DNA of 64,000 nt from the NCBI GenBank assembly GCA_036320915.1, contig JAXBDG010000017.1:372001-436000 (forward strand). Direction: 5' to 3'. Shown in pieces: positions 11,405 through 24,443 of this stretch (positions are counted from its first letter, which is position 1; each line of letters begins with the position of its first letter). The notes beneath the pieces were generated by a model. The model made no database searches. It was not told the origin of the DNA and saw only the letters and a program-made list of their open reading frames with translations. A program made the position numbers and the translations under genes. This DNA is from Linnemannia elongata (taxonomy: Eukaryota; Mortierellomycota; Mortierellomycetes; Mortierellales; Mortierellaceae).

Positions 11405-14400
11405 ATGAGCGACTCCACTCAGCAGCACCTCACAGGGTTTTCCTCCGCTCCGACCGAGCAAACGGTCCGCCACGACGACAATAGCAACAACCATATCAAC
11501 ATTGTACACGCAGCCATGACGACCATGGGAGCCATGCCCAACTCCACATCACCCGGCTTGGCAACTGCCACTACAGTGGCACCGCAGAGCTTAGAAGCCC
11601 CACAAGCAAGCGCACCCATCCTAAATAATACCATCGATCCACAGCAGCAGCAACAGCCACACCAGTCGTCGTCATTAGGTCAGCAACCCACAATGGTGAA
11701 TCCAGCCGTCCTTCAGCACTCAAGTAATCTCTACACGTCAGATGGACAAGGTCTTGGCGGCTCTTATGCAATGGAGGGAGTTGTACTTTCTGGAGCACCT
11801 ACATCAGCAGGACAAGTCTTTGTACCGGTGTCCAACGCACAACAACAGCAACAGCAGCAGCATCAAGAATTTCAACAGCAACAACAGCAGCAGCACCAGG
11901 AATTTCGGCAGCAACAGCACCAGCACCAGCTACAGCAGCAACAACAGGCAGCGGAGATGCAGCAAGTATTGCAACAGCAGCAACAGCAGCAACAAATGAT
12001 CCATGCTCAGCAACAGATGGAACAGCAACAACAACAACAGCAACAGCAGCAACAGCTTCATTTGCAACAAATGCTCGACACTTCGCAACTGGCCATGCAG
12101 CCTTCAGAAGGTATCTCGCCGCAAGATCTTCAAACAACGCATGCACAACAACAAATACAGCTTCAACAGCAACAACAGCAGCAGCAACATCAACTCCACC
12201 AACAGCAACACCAGCAGCAACAGGCGTTGGCGTCGGCATCGCTCCCTACTAGTCCGGCACAACAGAACCAGAGTGTCCTCGTGAGCCCCCCGCTTGTGTC
12301 GCTGGAAGCGCAGGCAATGGCGCAGATGAACCCTATGGCATTTCCACAAGCCGTCGGACCTCAGACGCAGTTCTTGCCTACGGATCAGCAGCAACTTCAC
12401 CAGCAGCAGCAACAGCAACTCCAGCAGCAACAACAACTCCAACAGCAACAACAGCAACATATCCAGCTTCAGCAGCTCCAGCAACATCAACACCAACAGC
12501 ACCAACAGCACCAACAGCAGATTCAACAGCAACAGCAACAGCATCAACAACAGCATGCTCAACAGGCCCTGATCAGCAGTACGCCTCTCTCTGAAGCGCC
12601 TCCAGTTCAGAACGGGATCATGACACAGGGATCGATGAACGCCCAGTCCAGGCAGGAGACACCCGTGATTCCATCCCAGCAGCCAGTGATCTCACCTCGT
12701 GGAATGCATCGCCACCAACTTTCGTTCGACGGACACGTTGCGCCTCCAGTTGATCTTCAGTTGTTGAATGCCCAGATGCAGCAACGCCAACAGCAACAAC
12801 AACAGCAGCATTTGCAGGAGCAACTTCAGCTTCAGCAACAGCAGCAGGATATGATGGCAGCAGCTATGGCGTCTGTCCAGCAAGGTGTCCTTACGCCAGT
12901 TGACAGCAGTATTGCCAACATGATGGTGCCTACTATGACGCCAGTCCACCCAGTCAGCAACATGCAGGATCTTGGAGCTATGAGCGCACCCACCGCCAAC
13001 CCTCACCTAATGGGTGGAGTGTCTCAGCAACAGCAACAGCAGCACCTTCAGCATGCGCCGCAGCAGCCAGTGCTTCCAATGCAGATTAAGATCGAGCCAG
13101 GACATGTAAGCCATCTTTCGATCCATTCAGCAGGACCCAACACTCCAAGCGAAATGGGCTACCCTACACCACTTTCATCTGCCGAGGCAATGACCGGCTT
13201 TACACCTATGGTGCCGTCGATGCAACCTCATCCAATTAGTGCCACTACCACGCCAACCTTCACACCACCTGAAGGAGCCATTGCCTCTCTCGCCGATCCA
13301 TCGAAACGTCACCGCCGTCACCCATCATCTGGCCACCACTCTCCTGAGCTGCGGATCATGTTTCAAAAGCAGGAGTTTTTGCAACAGCAGCAGCAAAAAA
13401 TGGCAGCCAAGGAGCAAGTATTGTTTGAAAACACCCGGAGAGTAGAGGTTGAGCCCCACCAGACGCGCTCCCCAAGAGCAGTGGCAGCAGCGGGACTCAA
13501 AATCAACGTTGCCGACATCCAAGCCCGCGCAAAAATGCCCCCGATGTCTGCTCTGGTGTCTCCCAATGACTCCGGTCACATCTACTCGCCTAATCCGCTC
13601 TCTAGCCAATCTCCCTCCATGGCCCCGATCCCTAACTCGTTGATGGATACAATTATGGAAGTTTCCTCGAACTTCCAGCTGCACAATCTGGATGATCCCA
13701 AGCCTGCATTGCCAGGAGGAGAGTCCAAGACTGAGAGCATGGAGGTAACGGAGGGCCCGTCGACACGGACTGAACTGGCCGAGATGTCGAAGCAGGAGCT
13801 CATTGAGAAGGTCATGGAATACGAGCGACAGATGGAGGGCTCGCTGCCTACACGGAGATTGAGTAATGCCAAATCTGAGACTGGGCCGTCTGATGTCACG
13901 CTGGACATGCCAGGTAAGAAACATACAAGTTTCTTTGCATTTCTTATATAGGCCAAGTATGGTACCAACCAGATTACTTACAATTACTCATCTCTTACAG
14001 CTGCCCCACAAACAGTCGCGTCTCCTCAACAGCAGCACCTGCAGCAACAACAGCAACAGCCGCAGATCTTGACGTTTTCGCCCACACCGCCCATCGTATC
14101 GTTAGCAGGAACCCCAGCCACTAGCGCAATGGAGGCACCCAAGATCACAACGGCAGATCGTAAAAGTGCCTCGCCACAGCTTGCACCTAAGGATGCCACC
14201 TCGCCCGCAAACGCTCCTGTGGCTGCTCCAACCCATAACGACGACGATGATGATGAAGACGAAGGCGAAGAAGAGGAAGACGAGGAAGACATGGAGGATG
14301 ATGATAATGAGGAAGACGCTGATGGAGACAAGACAGCTACACGTGCCACCAAGCAGCAAGACCTCTCATCAGAAACTCCTGCCGAAGATGCCGAACCTCC

Positions 14401-15881
14401 ACTGCAGTTGGTTTGTCTTTGGAGGGACTGCGATACTCCCTTTGAGACCATGGATCAGTTGAACGAGCATGTCACGGAACAGCATATTGGCAGCGGCAAG
14501 GCTTGCTACAGCTGCGACTGGCAGGGATGTCACCGGAAACAAAAGCCCTTCACAAAGAGACACAAGATGTACAACCACTTGCGCACCCACACTGGCGAGC
14601 GGCCTTTCAAATGTCTCGTCCCAGGTACGTCCTTTTTGCTGCTTTTGAACTCTTCGTTCGGTCAAAATCCAAGTAGTTCATGAACACTTATTGACTTGCT
14701 ATTGGTTTTTTTTGTTACCAGGATGTGATAAAAAGTTCTCCAGACCGGACTCGTTGACGACTCACACCAAGACGCACTCCAATATCCGACCATACGTCTG
14801 CCCTGTGGAAGGCTGCCCCAAGGCTTATTATCACGCCCGTTCGCTCAAGAAGCACGAGCTGGCGCATGAGGCCAAGCGTGGTGGACACCACAGAGCCTTG
14901 CGTGGACCTGGATCGAACGCGACTGCACAGTCATCTTCATCAGGAGAGGCCGGTAGTAGCTCTGCGACTGTAACAACTTCAGCATCAGCACCTCCCCAGC
15001 AACAGCAGTACTCGCATTTCAACCATCCTTATCACCCCGACTTTACTTCTGGATCAGGAAGGGCAGCAAAGCATCATGGACACCAGCGCCAGCTCAGTCA
15101 GTCTGCAGGATTCAACCTTGCCTTAACGACTGACCCATCTGTCGCTACCGGACTATTGTCGGCTGCCTCTGCTTCGTCTGGAACAAACTCGCCTAGCCCG
15201 GGAGGTATGGGACCAGGGCAGGGATTCAATTCTGGCTTTAACCCTTCGATGACGATCATCAAGCCCTCGCTATCGAACCACTCGTCGACGTCATCGGTGC
15301 CATCGCTCTCGATGGTTATGAATAGCGCATCACTCGGATCGCTCGATGGTCAGCCTTCGATGGGCACCAACCCAGCGTTTCATCATCAGCATGCTCAAGG
15401 AGTTCAAGGAGTTCAAGGAGTTCATGTGGTGTCAATGCCTTCGACGAATAGTAGCCTTCAGACGACACCTGTAGGATCACCCGGGTTCCAGTCCGCAGCA
15501 GTCCCTTCGTCGACCTTGACGGGCCCTCCTGCTCCTCCTGGAGCCAATGCCAATGTCCCGTTGACGATCCCCATGTCGATGGCGATGCCGATGCAGATGG
15601 GTATGGGCATGCCAATGAATGCTGTCGTTCTTCAGGGAGCCTCGTCACCACCAGCACCTATGGCAGCCATGCCACCTATGCCACCGGCTGGTATGCATAT
15701 GGGAATGGTCCATTCTCAAGTTCAAGGCGGGGTGGAGACCATGGGACCCTCGGCTGTGAACGGAAGCCCATTGTACACGATGATGAACGGGATGGAGATG
15801 CCAGTGTCCAGTGCTCCTGTGACCCATATGTCACCGGCCGGGTCTGAACCAGGTGTGCCAATGGTGCCTCATCCTATGTAA
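11405..15881 (+). CDS. Glutamine-rich C2H2 zinc-finger transcription factor (GLI/ZIC-like finger array)
   Basis: Exons 11405-13913, 14001-14624 and 14722-15881 give 1430 residues. The first 800 or so are a disordered region with many Gln runs encoded by mixed CAG/CAA, interrupted by His, Leu and Met. An acidic stretch (nt 14238-14330) precedes four C2H2 fingers at about residues 975-1100. Finger 1 begins CLWRDC and ends with HIG; finger 2 is of the form CDWQGCHRKQKPF with KRHKMYNHLRTH; fingers 3 and 4 are classic (CDKKFSRPDSLTTH, CPKAYYHARSLKKH) with TGERPF and SNIRPY linkers. The two atypical fingers with long C-x4-C spacing recall GLI/ZIC proteins. The C-terminal region is Ser/Gly/Met/Pro-rich with a short GVQ repeat near 15402-15425. 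A sequence-specific nuclear regulator is likely; targets are unknown. A possible poly(A) signal lies at about 16142. Confidence 0.85.
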
Positions 15882-16345
15882 AGAAGAAAGGAATGGGTGC
15901 GTCTTCCTTTTTTTGTTCATATTTTTTCTTGTATCTCTATCCTCCTGTACCATTGCCTTCTTGTTTCCATATCATGTCCTCTCTCTCCATTATGACCTCC
16001 TCCCCTCCTTCTTCGCTCTTTTTCGTTGTTGTGCGATAAAGTAATGAGCCTTTCTTTTGTCCTAATACCCTCCATCGCCTGCAACCCACTTCACTTATCC
16101 ATCATCCATTGCATGAACATTTGCCACCAAAGCGCAACCAAAAATAAAAGTAGTCATTTACAGCCATCTGCGTGACTGTGTCAAAAGTGGAACTTCATGG
16201 GAGACGACCAAAAAGGAGAAAGTTCACGGACCAAGGAACGGTTCTCGCTCTCACTCTCTTTCTCTTTACTCCTCTCTTTCATCACTCCTCGTCTTCTTGA
16301 ATTGCCATTCGCCTTCTTTCACAACAACATCAAGTTTACAGAGTG

Positions 16346-18090
16346 ATGAGTGCATTAGCTTCGACTGCTCTCTCGACCTCCTCGTCAGGAAGCGCAGCAA
16401 TGGCCACCACGTCCTCCTCCTCCATGAGCACGACTGGACCTACTTCACAACCACGAACCCTCACCTCGGCAGTGGAACTTTATAGGCCTTCTCGGACCGA
16501 GGAAAGAGGAGCCCGAGAAAAGAAACAGGACCGGTCGACAGGGTTTTCATGGGTACACTTTATGGCCGGAGGGTAAGTTATTAAATGACGACACAGTTAT
16601 GTTGTCGGTTTCATAGCAACGGAAAGAATAATAAACGTCGATTGATACCCATGAATTTTCCTATTCGTCTCTATTCTTTTCTAATGCTTGGCTCTGTTTT
16701 CTTTATGTCATATTCCATCTGGTTTCTAGAGCAGGGGGAATGGTGGGTGCGTTGGTGACTTCACCATTGGACGTTGTCAAGACGCGACTCCAGTCGTCGC
16801 TCTACAAGGATGCTCTCAGTCTAGGCACAGGGACACATACAGGGACCAGTGTGAGACCAACCCCAGTTGCTGTCACTAATGCTGCTGGTGGTCGTGCAGT
16901 GGTGGCGTCGGCACGTTCTGGGGTGACGTCTGTGATTGTTCATGTCCGAGATACCTTTCGGCTCCTTGGGTGAGTATGAGTGTTCTTTCCGTTCTGTGAT
17001 GTTATCCCTTAAGTGGATGGTTTTGTTCACATTCCTCTTTTCTCGAAGGACCTGTTGTTGACGTTTATGTTTGGCTGATAGGCATATCTACACGAATGAG
17101 GGTCCGAGGGCTTTATACAAGGGGTTAGGGCCTAACTTGGTCGGTGTCATTCCAGCAAGGTAAGGCATTCGCACATGGAGACCACAAGAATTTTTTCACG
17201 GTCAGATAGCAATGGCATGGATGTCAAAACGGTAATCTTATGTTTTGTTTGTTGTTTTGACCTCGAATCATTTTTTTACATTAGGGCTATCAACTTTGCT
17301 GCGTATGGAAATGGGAAAAAGTTCTTTTCAGAGTTGAATCATGGCAACGAGACTGCAATCGTCCACCTTGCCGCCGCCGCCAATGCAGGTAACGTACTTT
17401 GTTGAGGACTATCAGAAAGAAGATCAAAGGACACTACAATCGTTTCTGAACTGACCCACGTTTTGCGCAATTGATAACATAGGAGTGGTGACGGCGACGA
17501 TGACGAATCCGATTTGGATGGTCAAGACGAGGATGCAATTGCAGAGCGAGGGTAACAAGCGGATATATAGGAACAGTTTCCACTGCGTGGTTGAGATTCT
17601 TCGGACAGAGGGGCTTCGCGGGCTGTACAAGGGTCTGAGTGCGTCGTACCTCGGTGTGGCGGAAGGGACCATCCAGTGGGTGGTCTATGAGAATCTCAAG
17701 ACTCGCTTTGCACAGCGGCGGCGGGCCGACCAAGTTTCCTTGGAGTTGAGAACTGGTGGTTTGACGAGTCATCAGAAGAGTCAGAGGACGTTGGTAGGAG
17801 GGAAGGGGGTAGAGGAATGGATGGATTACTTGGGAGCTGCCGGGATAGCCAAGTTTATCGCCAGTGCGATCACATATCCACATGAGGTATTGAGGACGCG
17901 GATGCGCCAGACGCCAGAGAAGGGGGAAGTGGTGAGATACACGGGGCTGAGACAGACGTTTGGGTTGATTTTGAAGGAGGAGGGTGTGGGTGCGTTGTAT
18001 GGGGGGTTGACGGCGCATATGTTACGGGTTGTCCCAAACGCAGCGATTATGTTCTTTTGCTATGAGGCCATCTTGCATCGTTTTTCGTAG
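16346..18090 (+). CDS. RIM2: Mitochondrial carrier, pyrimidine-nucleotide type (Rim2/SLC25A33-36)
   Basis: Five exons (16346-16572, 16730-16969, 17082-17159, 17285-17388, 17483-18090) encode 418 residues. Three mitochondrial-carrier repeats are visible through their signatures: [10 protein letters not shown] in the first, [12 protein letters not shown] in the second and [11 protein letters not shown] in the third. Each is followed by the GxxxLYKGL-type element ([27 protein letters not shown]). The form of the second and third signatures, together with [12 protein letters not shown], is typical of the Rim2/SLC25A33/36 branch. Those inner-membrane proteins exchange pyrimidine nucleotides and support mtDNA and mtRNA synthesis. 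A Ser/Thr-rich N-terminal extension of about 70 residues and an insert after repeat-1 helix 1 make it longer than the core family. The GTG just before the chosen ATG is not needed. Substrate is inferred from the subfamily. Confidence 0.86.
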
Positions 18091-18731
18091 CTAGGGGAGA
18101 CTAGAGTATGCAGTGGAGTGAAGTAAAAAAAAAAAAATAGGTCCCTGCATGGACTATAGTCGTACAGGTACAAGTGCAAGGGAGGGAGGGAGGGAGATTA
18201 TCTACCAGGAATTGAATTAGCGAGCGGCATGCACCCTGCGCTTACGAATAAAAGATAACAGGTTGACGATTGAAGATAAAGAAAGAGGGCAAGGAAAGTA
18301 ATTGTCGAGAGTGGGCGAGATGACCCGTCTGTCGGGAAGTGAAAGGAGAAGGAGAAGGAGGCCAGACCGGTTCACCATTTGGGAAGACTGAAACATTTTT
18401 TTTCTTCATTGTATCTGTAGGTATCCTCACTGGGGACATTTGTTTGGAAAAAAAAAAAATCCTTCGTGGTGCTGGTGCGGGCGGATAAAAAGGATGAAAA
18501 GTCGCCGACACCCGCAAGTCATTCACTTTTCTTTCTCCTCCTCCTTCTCTTTCTCCTATCTCTCCTTAACACACGAACGTATACCCTCCCCCCTTTCAAC
18601 GCAAACACAGTCCTCTCATTATCGACACATCTCAATTAAACCGACCAAGGAATTTATTCGCGCCACACTCACTCAACCTCTCTCTTTCACAAGGACCAAC
18701 ATATCAGCAACAACAACACACATAAAGAGAG

Positions 18732-21419
18732 ATGTCAACTTCGCGACGACCGAGTCGAGACGTGATCCAAATGGACTCGTTCAAGTCCTCGCCTGCATCC
18801 TCCATCCGCAAGGGCAACAGCTTCCACAACACCAGTGGCGACGGTAGTGATGACTCTACAACATACAGCCGGCAGGAGCAGCAAGGAGGGGGGAGCAAGT
18901 ACCTCCATGACGATTCAGATCTGAGCAACGATGCTGTTGGCCAGGTCGGTAAGGGCTTGCAGCGGAATCTTGAAGCTCGACACTTGACCATGATCTCTCT
19001 CGGTGAGTTGCTTCTTTTGCATTTTTGGTTTCTTTCGTTTTTGGTCACTGTGTTTTGAGTTGTCCATGTATGTTTGTCTGTTTTTGAAGGAGCAAGGGGA
19101 GTTACGTCTGTGCTCTCTCTTTGTCACACCATGTGGTGGAGGTGCTCAAAAGTTTTTTTTCTCTCTCTCCCTGTTTTCTGTTGTTCGATTGAAACTAACT
19201 GTGAACTCTTTTTGTTCCCCCTTCATTACTTGACGTTGTTTACTTTCTCACGATCTTTGCATCGACCACTATCGCTACTGCCATTAACTCTTGGATCCGA
19301 CTCCCTCCCCTTTGCAACAAACCAATACAACCCACCGGAAACACCTCATACCCTCTTCCCCTTCCTCTCCCTCTTTCTCTCTCTCTCTCTCTCTCACTCA
19401 TAATGTCCCGGACGATTCAGGAGGAACGATCGGTACAGGACTGTTCTTGGCGTCAGGATCATCGATCGCTACCGCAGGACCAGGGTATTCCCAGGTGGCC
19501 TACTCTTTGATCGGATCAATGGTCTATTGCTTTATGAGCTCCTTGGGAGAGATGACGACTTATCTGCCTATCACAGGATCGATTAATGCTTACGGAACCC
19601 GGTTCTTTGATCCTGCCCTTGGATTCATGCTCGGTAAGTCTTCGAAGCCCTTTCTCTTCATCTTTTACTCTTTTTGAACCTCTGTTCAGACGGTGTTTCT
19701 TTCTCTTCAACGTTCGTGCTCTCCTTTCTCTCTTTCTTCCCTCTCCACTCATCCCCTCTCTCACACCCTGCGTCCAGACAGCAGGCAGGCGTGTCAACTC
19801 CGTTATCGGATCTATAGAATATTTTTTTTTCTTGTTGTTTTGTGACCTTTTCCTGCTCCTAATGCAGTTTGTCTGTGTGCGGGGTATATGCGGAGTCTTT
19901 TGAACAGGATCGCTGAAAGAAAATGAAGAGGAAAAAGCGGAAAAATGTGCTATCAGTTGAAAGGAATGGGAAGTTTGGGAGCTGGAAGTGGTTCAAGAAT
20001 GGAGAGGCTAGTTATGATTCATGATGATGAATGTGGAAGATGGGGCAAGTATTTTATGCGCCGAACCAAAAATGATATCCAACACGGGTGCACCCAATAT
20101 ATTCCTTGACACCGCAAAACTAATCGCATCTTGTTTTCTGTTTGCTTGATATGAAAATAGGATGGGTGTATTGGTTTTCATGGTCGGTGACACTGGCGAC
20201 AGAGTTGGTGGCTTCCTCTCTAATCATCTCATACTGGGTACCCGCAACACAATGCCCAGGCTGGGTCTGGGCGCTCGTCTTTATCGTCGTCCTCACATCG
20301 CTTAACCTCACCTCTGTCAAGGCATACGGCGAAACCGAGTACTGGCTCAGTTTGATCAAGGTCCTTGCCGTCTTTGTCTTTGTCATTGTCGGGTTTCTCT
20401 ACATTGGAGGTGCCATCGGGACGCACGTTCCTGGAGAGCCCAGACCTGGACCCGAGATTTTCGACATCGACCCCTTCCATGGTGGATTTGTGGCGCTGTT
20501 TTCGATCTTTTTGAACGCCGGATTTTCGTTCCAGGGAGCCGAATTGGTTGGTATTGCGGCGGGCGAGACTAAGAACCCGAGGAAGAATGTTCCCAGGGCG
20601 ATTCGACAGGTGTTCTGGCGGATTTTGATGTTCTACGTCTTGACGATCTTGATCATTGGAATGACGATTCCCTTTGACGACCCGGAACTGGCCAACAAGG
20701 ATGGATCGATCGAGTCGTCGCCTTTTACGAGGGTCTTTTTGCGTGCCGGAATTTCAATTGGTGGAGATATTATGAACGCCGTCATCTTGGTCGCCGTCCT
20801 GTCCGCCGGTAACTCTGGACTCTACGCCTCATCCCGTGCGCTCCACACCTTATCCCAGGAGGGCAACGCGCCAAAGTTCTTTGGATACGTCAACCGGTAC
20901 GGTGTCCCTGTCTACTGTGTCATGGCGACAGCCCTCGTCGGATGTCTGGCCTTTATCGTCTCACTCCCTCAAATCGGTCAAGGTCAAGCTTACGACTGGT
21001 TACTGGCCCTGGCTTCCACCACCGGATTCGTCGCCTGGTTGGGTATTGCCTTCTCCCATATCCGATTCCGAATGGCCTACAAGGCCCAAGGCCGATCCCT
21101 CGACGACCTGCCATTTGTCTCGAAGCTCTACCCCTTCGGCCCTATCTACACGATTGTGATCTGTATGATCATCCTCCTTGGCCAGGGGTACACTGCCTTT
21201 GCGCCATTTAGTATCAAAATGTTCTTGTCTGCCTACGTGACGCTCCCCTTTATTGCGATCTTGTATTTCGGTAACAAGTTCTGGTGCAAGACCAAGATTC
21301 TGAAGTTGGTCGATGTGGATCTGGATACGGGACGGAGCTTTGTGGAGTATGATGATGAAGATAAGGAGGCGGAGGGAAAGGAGAGCTGGTGGCGGCGGGT
21401 TATGAACTTTTTGTTCTAG
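18732..21419 (+). CDS. Amino acid permease (APC superfamily, fungal YAT/LysP-like)
   Basis: Exons 18732-19002, 19421-19633 and 20161-21419 give 580 residues. An 80-residue hydrophilic Ser-rich N-terminal tail precedes about 12 predicted TM helices. The TM1 consensus GGTIGTGLFLASG spans the first splice junction. TM2 and its loop contain SLGEMTTYLPITG. The conserved loop GETKNPRKNVPRAIRQVFWRI follows TM6, and the last helix is followed by an acidic tail. These are amino-acid permease signatures of the plasma-membrane proton symporters that include yeast Lyp1, Can1 and bacterial LysP. The exact substrate cannot be read from sequence. The two introns are unusually long for this window (418 and 527 nt). 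The first contains a (CT)n run at about 19375-19395. AATAAA at about 21501 is a good poly(A) signal. Confidence 0.9.
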
Positions 21420-22315
21420 TTGTTCCCTTTTTGTTGTAGTTTGTTTTTGTACCTCTTCTTGTCTTTTTGTTTGTAGTTACCTTTTGCATTGCTTTTTCTT
21501 AATAAAAATATTATTCGCCCAGTATACGACTCTGATGTCGCCTTTTGAATGTTTGATAGCTCCATTGTATTGACAATTGAATGGTTAGGAGCGAAGTACG
21601 TTTTGTTTTGGCCTTCAACTTCCAGTATCCATGTCTTTTCTTTCAAAATGGTCGCCACGGATTTCATAGGATCTCCGTTAGGCCGTTGATACTTGTTTTT
21701 TTTTATGTCTTGTGTGCGATTCGCTGGGTAGAAAAGGTCGTATGCAGCCATTACAACGCAGTTCAACAGGCTTTTTTTTAAAAAAGCACGCTTTCTTATT
21801 TCAACGAATCCTTCACCTTTCCCCCAATTCGCGATATATTCACAAAAACGATTCACCCTAAAAAATCTCGCCAAGTCGTGTACTGTACTTGAGGCGCGTC
21901 GCAGGATTCATTTCCACATACTATTGCACATGTTCATGTACTATCCGAAATCATATTTCCCTTTTCTCCTTGAATGGCGTGGTGCGATACTTACGAGTGT
22001 AATAGAAAAATAAAAAATCGCGCAGAAAGTAAGACTGGAATAATTAAGGGACAACACAAAATGGTCAGATTTACAAAACGGAAAAACTTCAAAGATCAGC
22101 ATCAAAGAACACCGCAGAACCCCTCCCTCCAAGAAGGCGTGGTTAAGGGAGGCGGGGGTTGAGGATGGCGTAGTCAATTATTATATTTTTTGTGATTTTT
22201 TACAACACGGCACTGTACGTGATTGTTCTTTCTATATCCTTTAATACAAGGGTATTATGAATGCTATGAATGAAGCGGAGGCGGAGGGGGTCATATTGGT
22301 CCCGCATGAAGCATC
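21420..22315. other. Convergent intergenic region
   Basis: The region lies between the 3' ends of the permease (plus) and the first Kelch gene (minus). It is A/T-rich with several T runs and no supported coding sequence. Both 3' UTRs should lie here. Confidence 0.5.
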
Positions 22316-24443
22316 TCATTTACTGACCGAGACCCTCTGCAACTCCTCTTGCTCAATTTGAAGGTTCGCAATCATCCTCCTTACGTCTTGACTCCTCTCC
22401 TCGTATGGATTCAGACTTTGTGGATTCCGTGGTGATCGAGGGTTGCCGGTGCTGCCTTTATAAATATTGATGTTGTCACTTTGGTTCGATTGGGGACCCG
22501 GCAGTAGGGTCACTTGATCGTGAGCTTCGTTATTGGCGTCAACTTCTCCAGATCTGCTACCATTGTTCGTGGATGTAAATTGCTGTAGTGGTTGTTGTCC
22601 GTGAGGGTCTCTCGGCACGGTGTGAGGTCCCGCGAGTGGTAGTTCCGTCAAGGAGGATGGAGAAAAGCAACTCATGAGCGCGTGTCGATCCTCTGCAGGA
22701 CGAGGTTTCAGTGGCGGCGGATGTGAAGCTTCGAATCGCTCTGCGTCGATATCGTCATTGTTGTTTGGAGGCAGTTTTTGACGATGGGCAAGGCTAACAC
22801 CTTCCTCATCCTCATCTCTGTCTTGATGGCTGCCGTTCCTTTTTCTTGTCCTTGTCCTTCGTCGATGCCGGTACAAAAGGAATCCAACAACTGCCACCAC
22901 CGCTACCACCGCACCAGCAATTCCACCACCAATGGCGGCAGTATTTGTTGGCGGTGAAGGTACTTTACCAGAAATGGCGGCAGTATTTGTTGGTGGTGAA
23001 GTTACCCTAGTGGGTCCTGTGGTGGTTGATGTACCATTGCTGACGCGGTTGAACTGAGTCGTCCATTGGTTGTACTTCATATCGTAGACGATTGGAGTTG
23101 CCTCCTGGATCCCCGAGGCACTCTCACCTACAAAGATGACAAATAAAATGCGTGTGTCAAAGGAAGTGTGTTCGACCATGTCAACTCGTTCTTATCATCC
23201 GTAACCAAGACCATTACCTCCCCAGGCGACGAAGCTGTCGCCAGAAACAGCGCATGCCATGTATTGACGAGCCTGGATTGCGTCGGCGGATTTGCCAGCA
23301 GTCCATTCGCGTGTGAGTATATCGAGAATATGAATGTCGGCATTGGGGTCTCCATTCAGACTTGCGCCTCCGAAAACAATCATTTTCGTCCCGTTGTATG
23401 CTATGAGGAGAAATAAAGGCGACATGGTGTCAGAAATGTTGGGTTGTTAACAAAGTGAGAGATGTTGCAGCGGTAGAATTATTAGGTTGTGCAACTTGCC
23501 TGACACCATACAATGACCGCTGACATCTCCAGGGGAGGGACCCGACGTGGTCTAGTGAATAGAAAATCGTCGAGATCAAAATGATAAGTTGATTGGACTG
23601 AACCGACATGTTCATATATCATGGATAGCAATTCTATGAGAAACTAGAAACAGGACGTACCACAGCTGCCCACTCGTGGGTGTTGGGATTGTACTCATTG
23701 AGGTAAGGGTTCCCAGAGATTCCGACTATAGCCCTCCCACCGTAATGCAAAAAACTGTTCCGATAAGTCGACCACAGAAACGACTCGTGAACAATAGGTG
23801 CAGGCATGAGCGCCGTCGGCATGGGCGAAGTCGTAATTGTAGATTTTCCAGGGGTGTTAATAATCATCTCCTTCCCGTTGTTGTATCCAGAAGGGACATA
23901 GAGGGTTCCTGTATTCATGTCGATCCCATTCTTGATCCCGCTTTGCTGGGTCGTGGTGAGCACATTCCCATACGAGCCCCACACGTGAGATACCGTGCCG
24001 TAGCTCCAATAGGCGCTTGGCTGGAAGGGATCCCACAAAAAGAGGGCATTACTGTCACTTGCAGCTGTCATCGAGTGCCCACTGGAGTAGGGAGGGATGA
24101 TGCTGCCGAAACTTTGGGGCCATATCCATGGAGGGTCTGAGGTCGACCAGGAACCGACAGTCAGGTCTAGGGAGAAGAATTGGTTGAGGGGTGCTCGCTT
24201 GTTGCCGACCTCGGTGAGACCCCCTTGGATATAGAGTCGGCGCTCGTCTATGCTGGCAAAGGCCATGCAGCATACGGGGCTTGGGGCTGGGGTTTGTGCC
24301 AGTGCAGGAGTGGAGAGATTGGATAATGTGGTGGCGGCGATGAGAAGTAACGGGATGAGGCGTACATGGAAGTGTGAGGGTGAGGTTTGTTGCCTGCTCC
24401 AGAGGTGATAGGCATGGCTGGAAGGGAAATTTCTTTTCTGCAT
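22316..24443 (-). CDS. Kelch-repeat single-pass membrane protein (copy 1, intact)
   Basis: Minus-strand exons 24443-23661, 23551-23500, 23400-23218 and 23127-22316 encode 609 residues. A signal peptide (hydrophobic LIPLLLIAATTLS, then ALAQTP, about 1-50) precedes an ectodomain with Kelch-type blades such as RRLYIQGG and TKMIVFGG followed by WT/WS positions. A Ser/Thr/Pro stalk holds a duplicated 14-residue unit. One TM helix (IAGAVVAVVAVVGFLLY) is followed by a basic stop-transfer stretch, a Pro-rich cytosolic tail and a final coiled-coil-like segment (RRMIANLQIEQEELQR). Intron 2 (23401-23499) is GC-AG, with CAG/GCAAGT at its 5' end; the other two introns are GT-AG. The topology suggests a cell-surface receptor or adhesion-type protein, but no ligand or pathway is known. 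A tandem paralogue lies just upstream. An ATG further upstream at 24779 was not used because its extra sequence has no coding character. Confidence 0.82.
22932..23015. repeat. 42-bp tandem duplication in the stalk of the Kelch gene
   Basis: Two consecutive 42-bp units start at 22932 and 22974. The first 31-33 bases match with about two differences. They encode two copies of an SPPTNTAAI-containing 14-residue unit just outside the membrane helix. The neighbouring paralogue has a single TNFAAI-type unit. Confidence 0.8.
23363..23536. repeat. 174-bp tract nearly identical to 26596-26769 (copy 1)
   Basis: This stretch aligns without gaps to 26596-26769 with three substitutions by eye. It covers 38 bases of exon 3, all of the GC-AG intron 2 and 37 bases of exon 2 of the Kelch gene. 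Flanking exon sequence drops to roughly 80 percent identity, and introns 1 and 3 do not align. Confidence 0.85.

Noticed and set aside
12104..12562. Poly-leucine open frame antisense to the polyQ region
   Set aside because: CAG/CAA repeats read backwards give Leu runs. There is no independent coding evidence.
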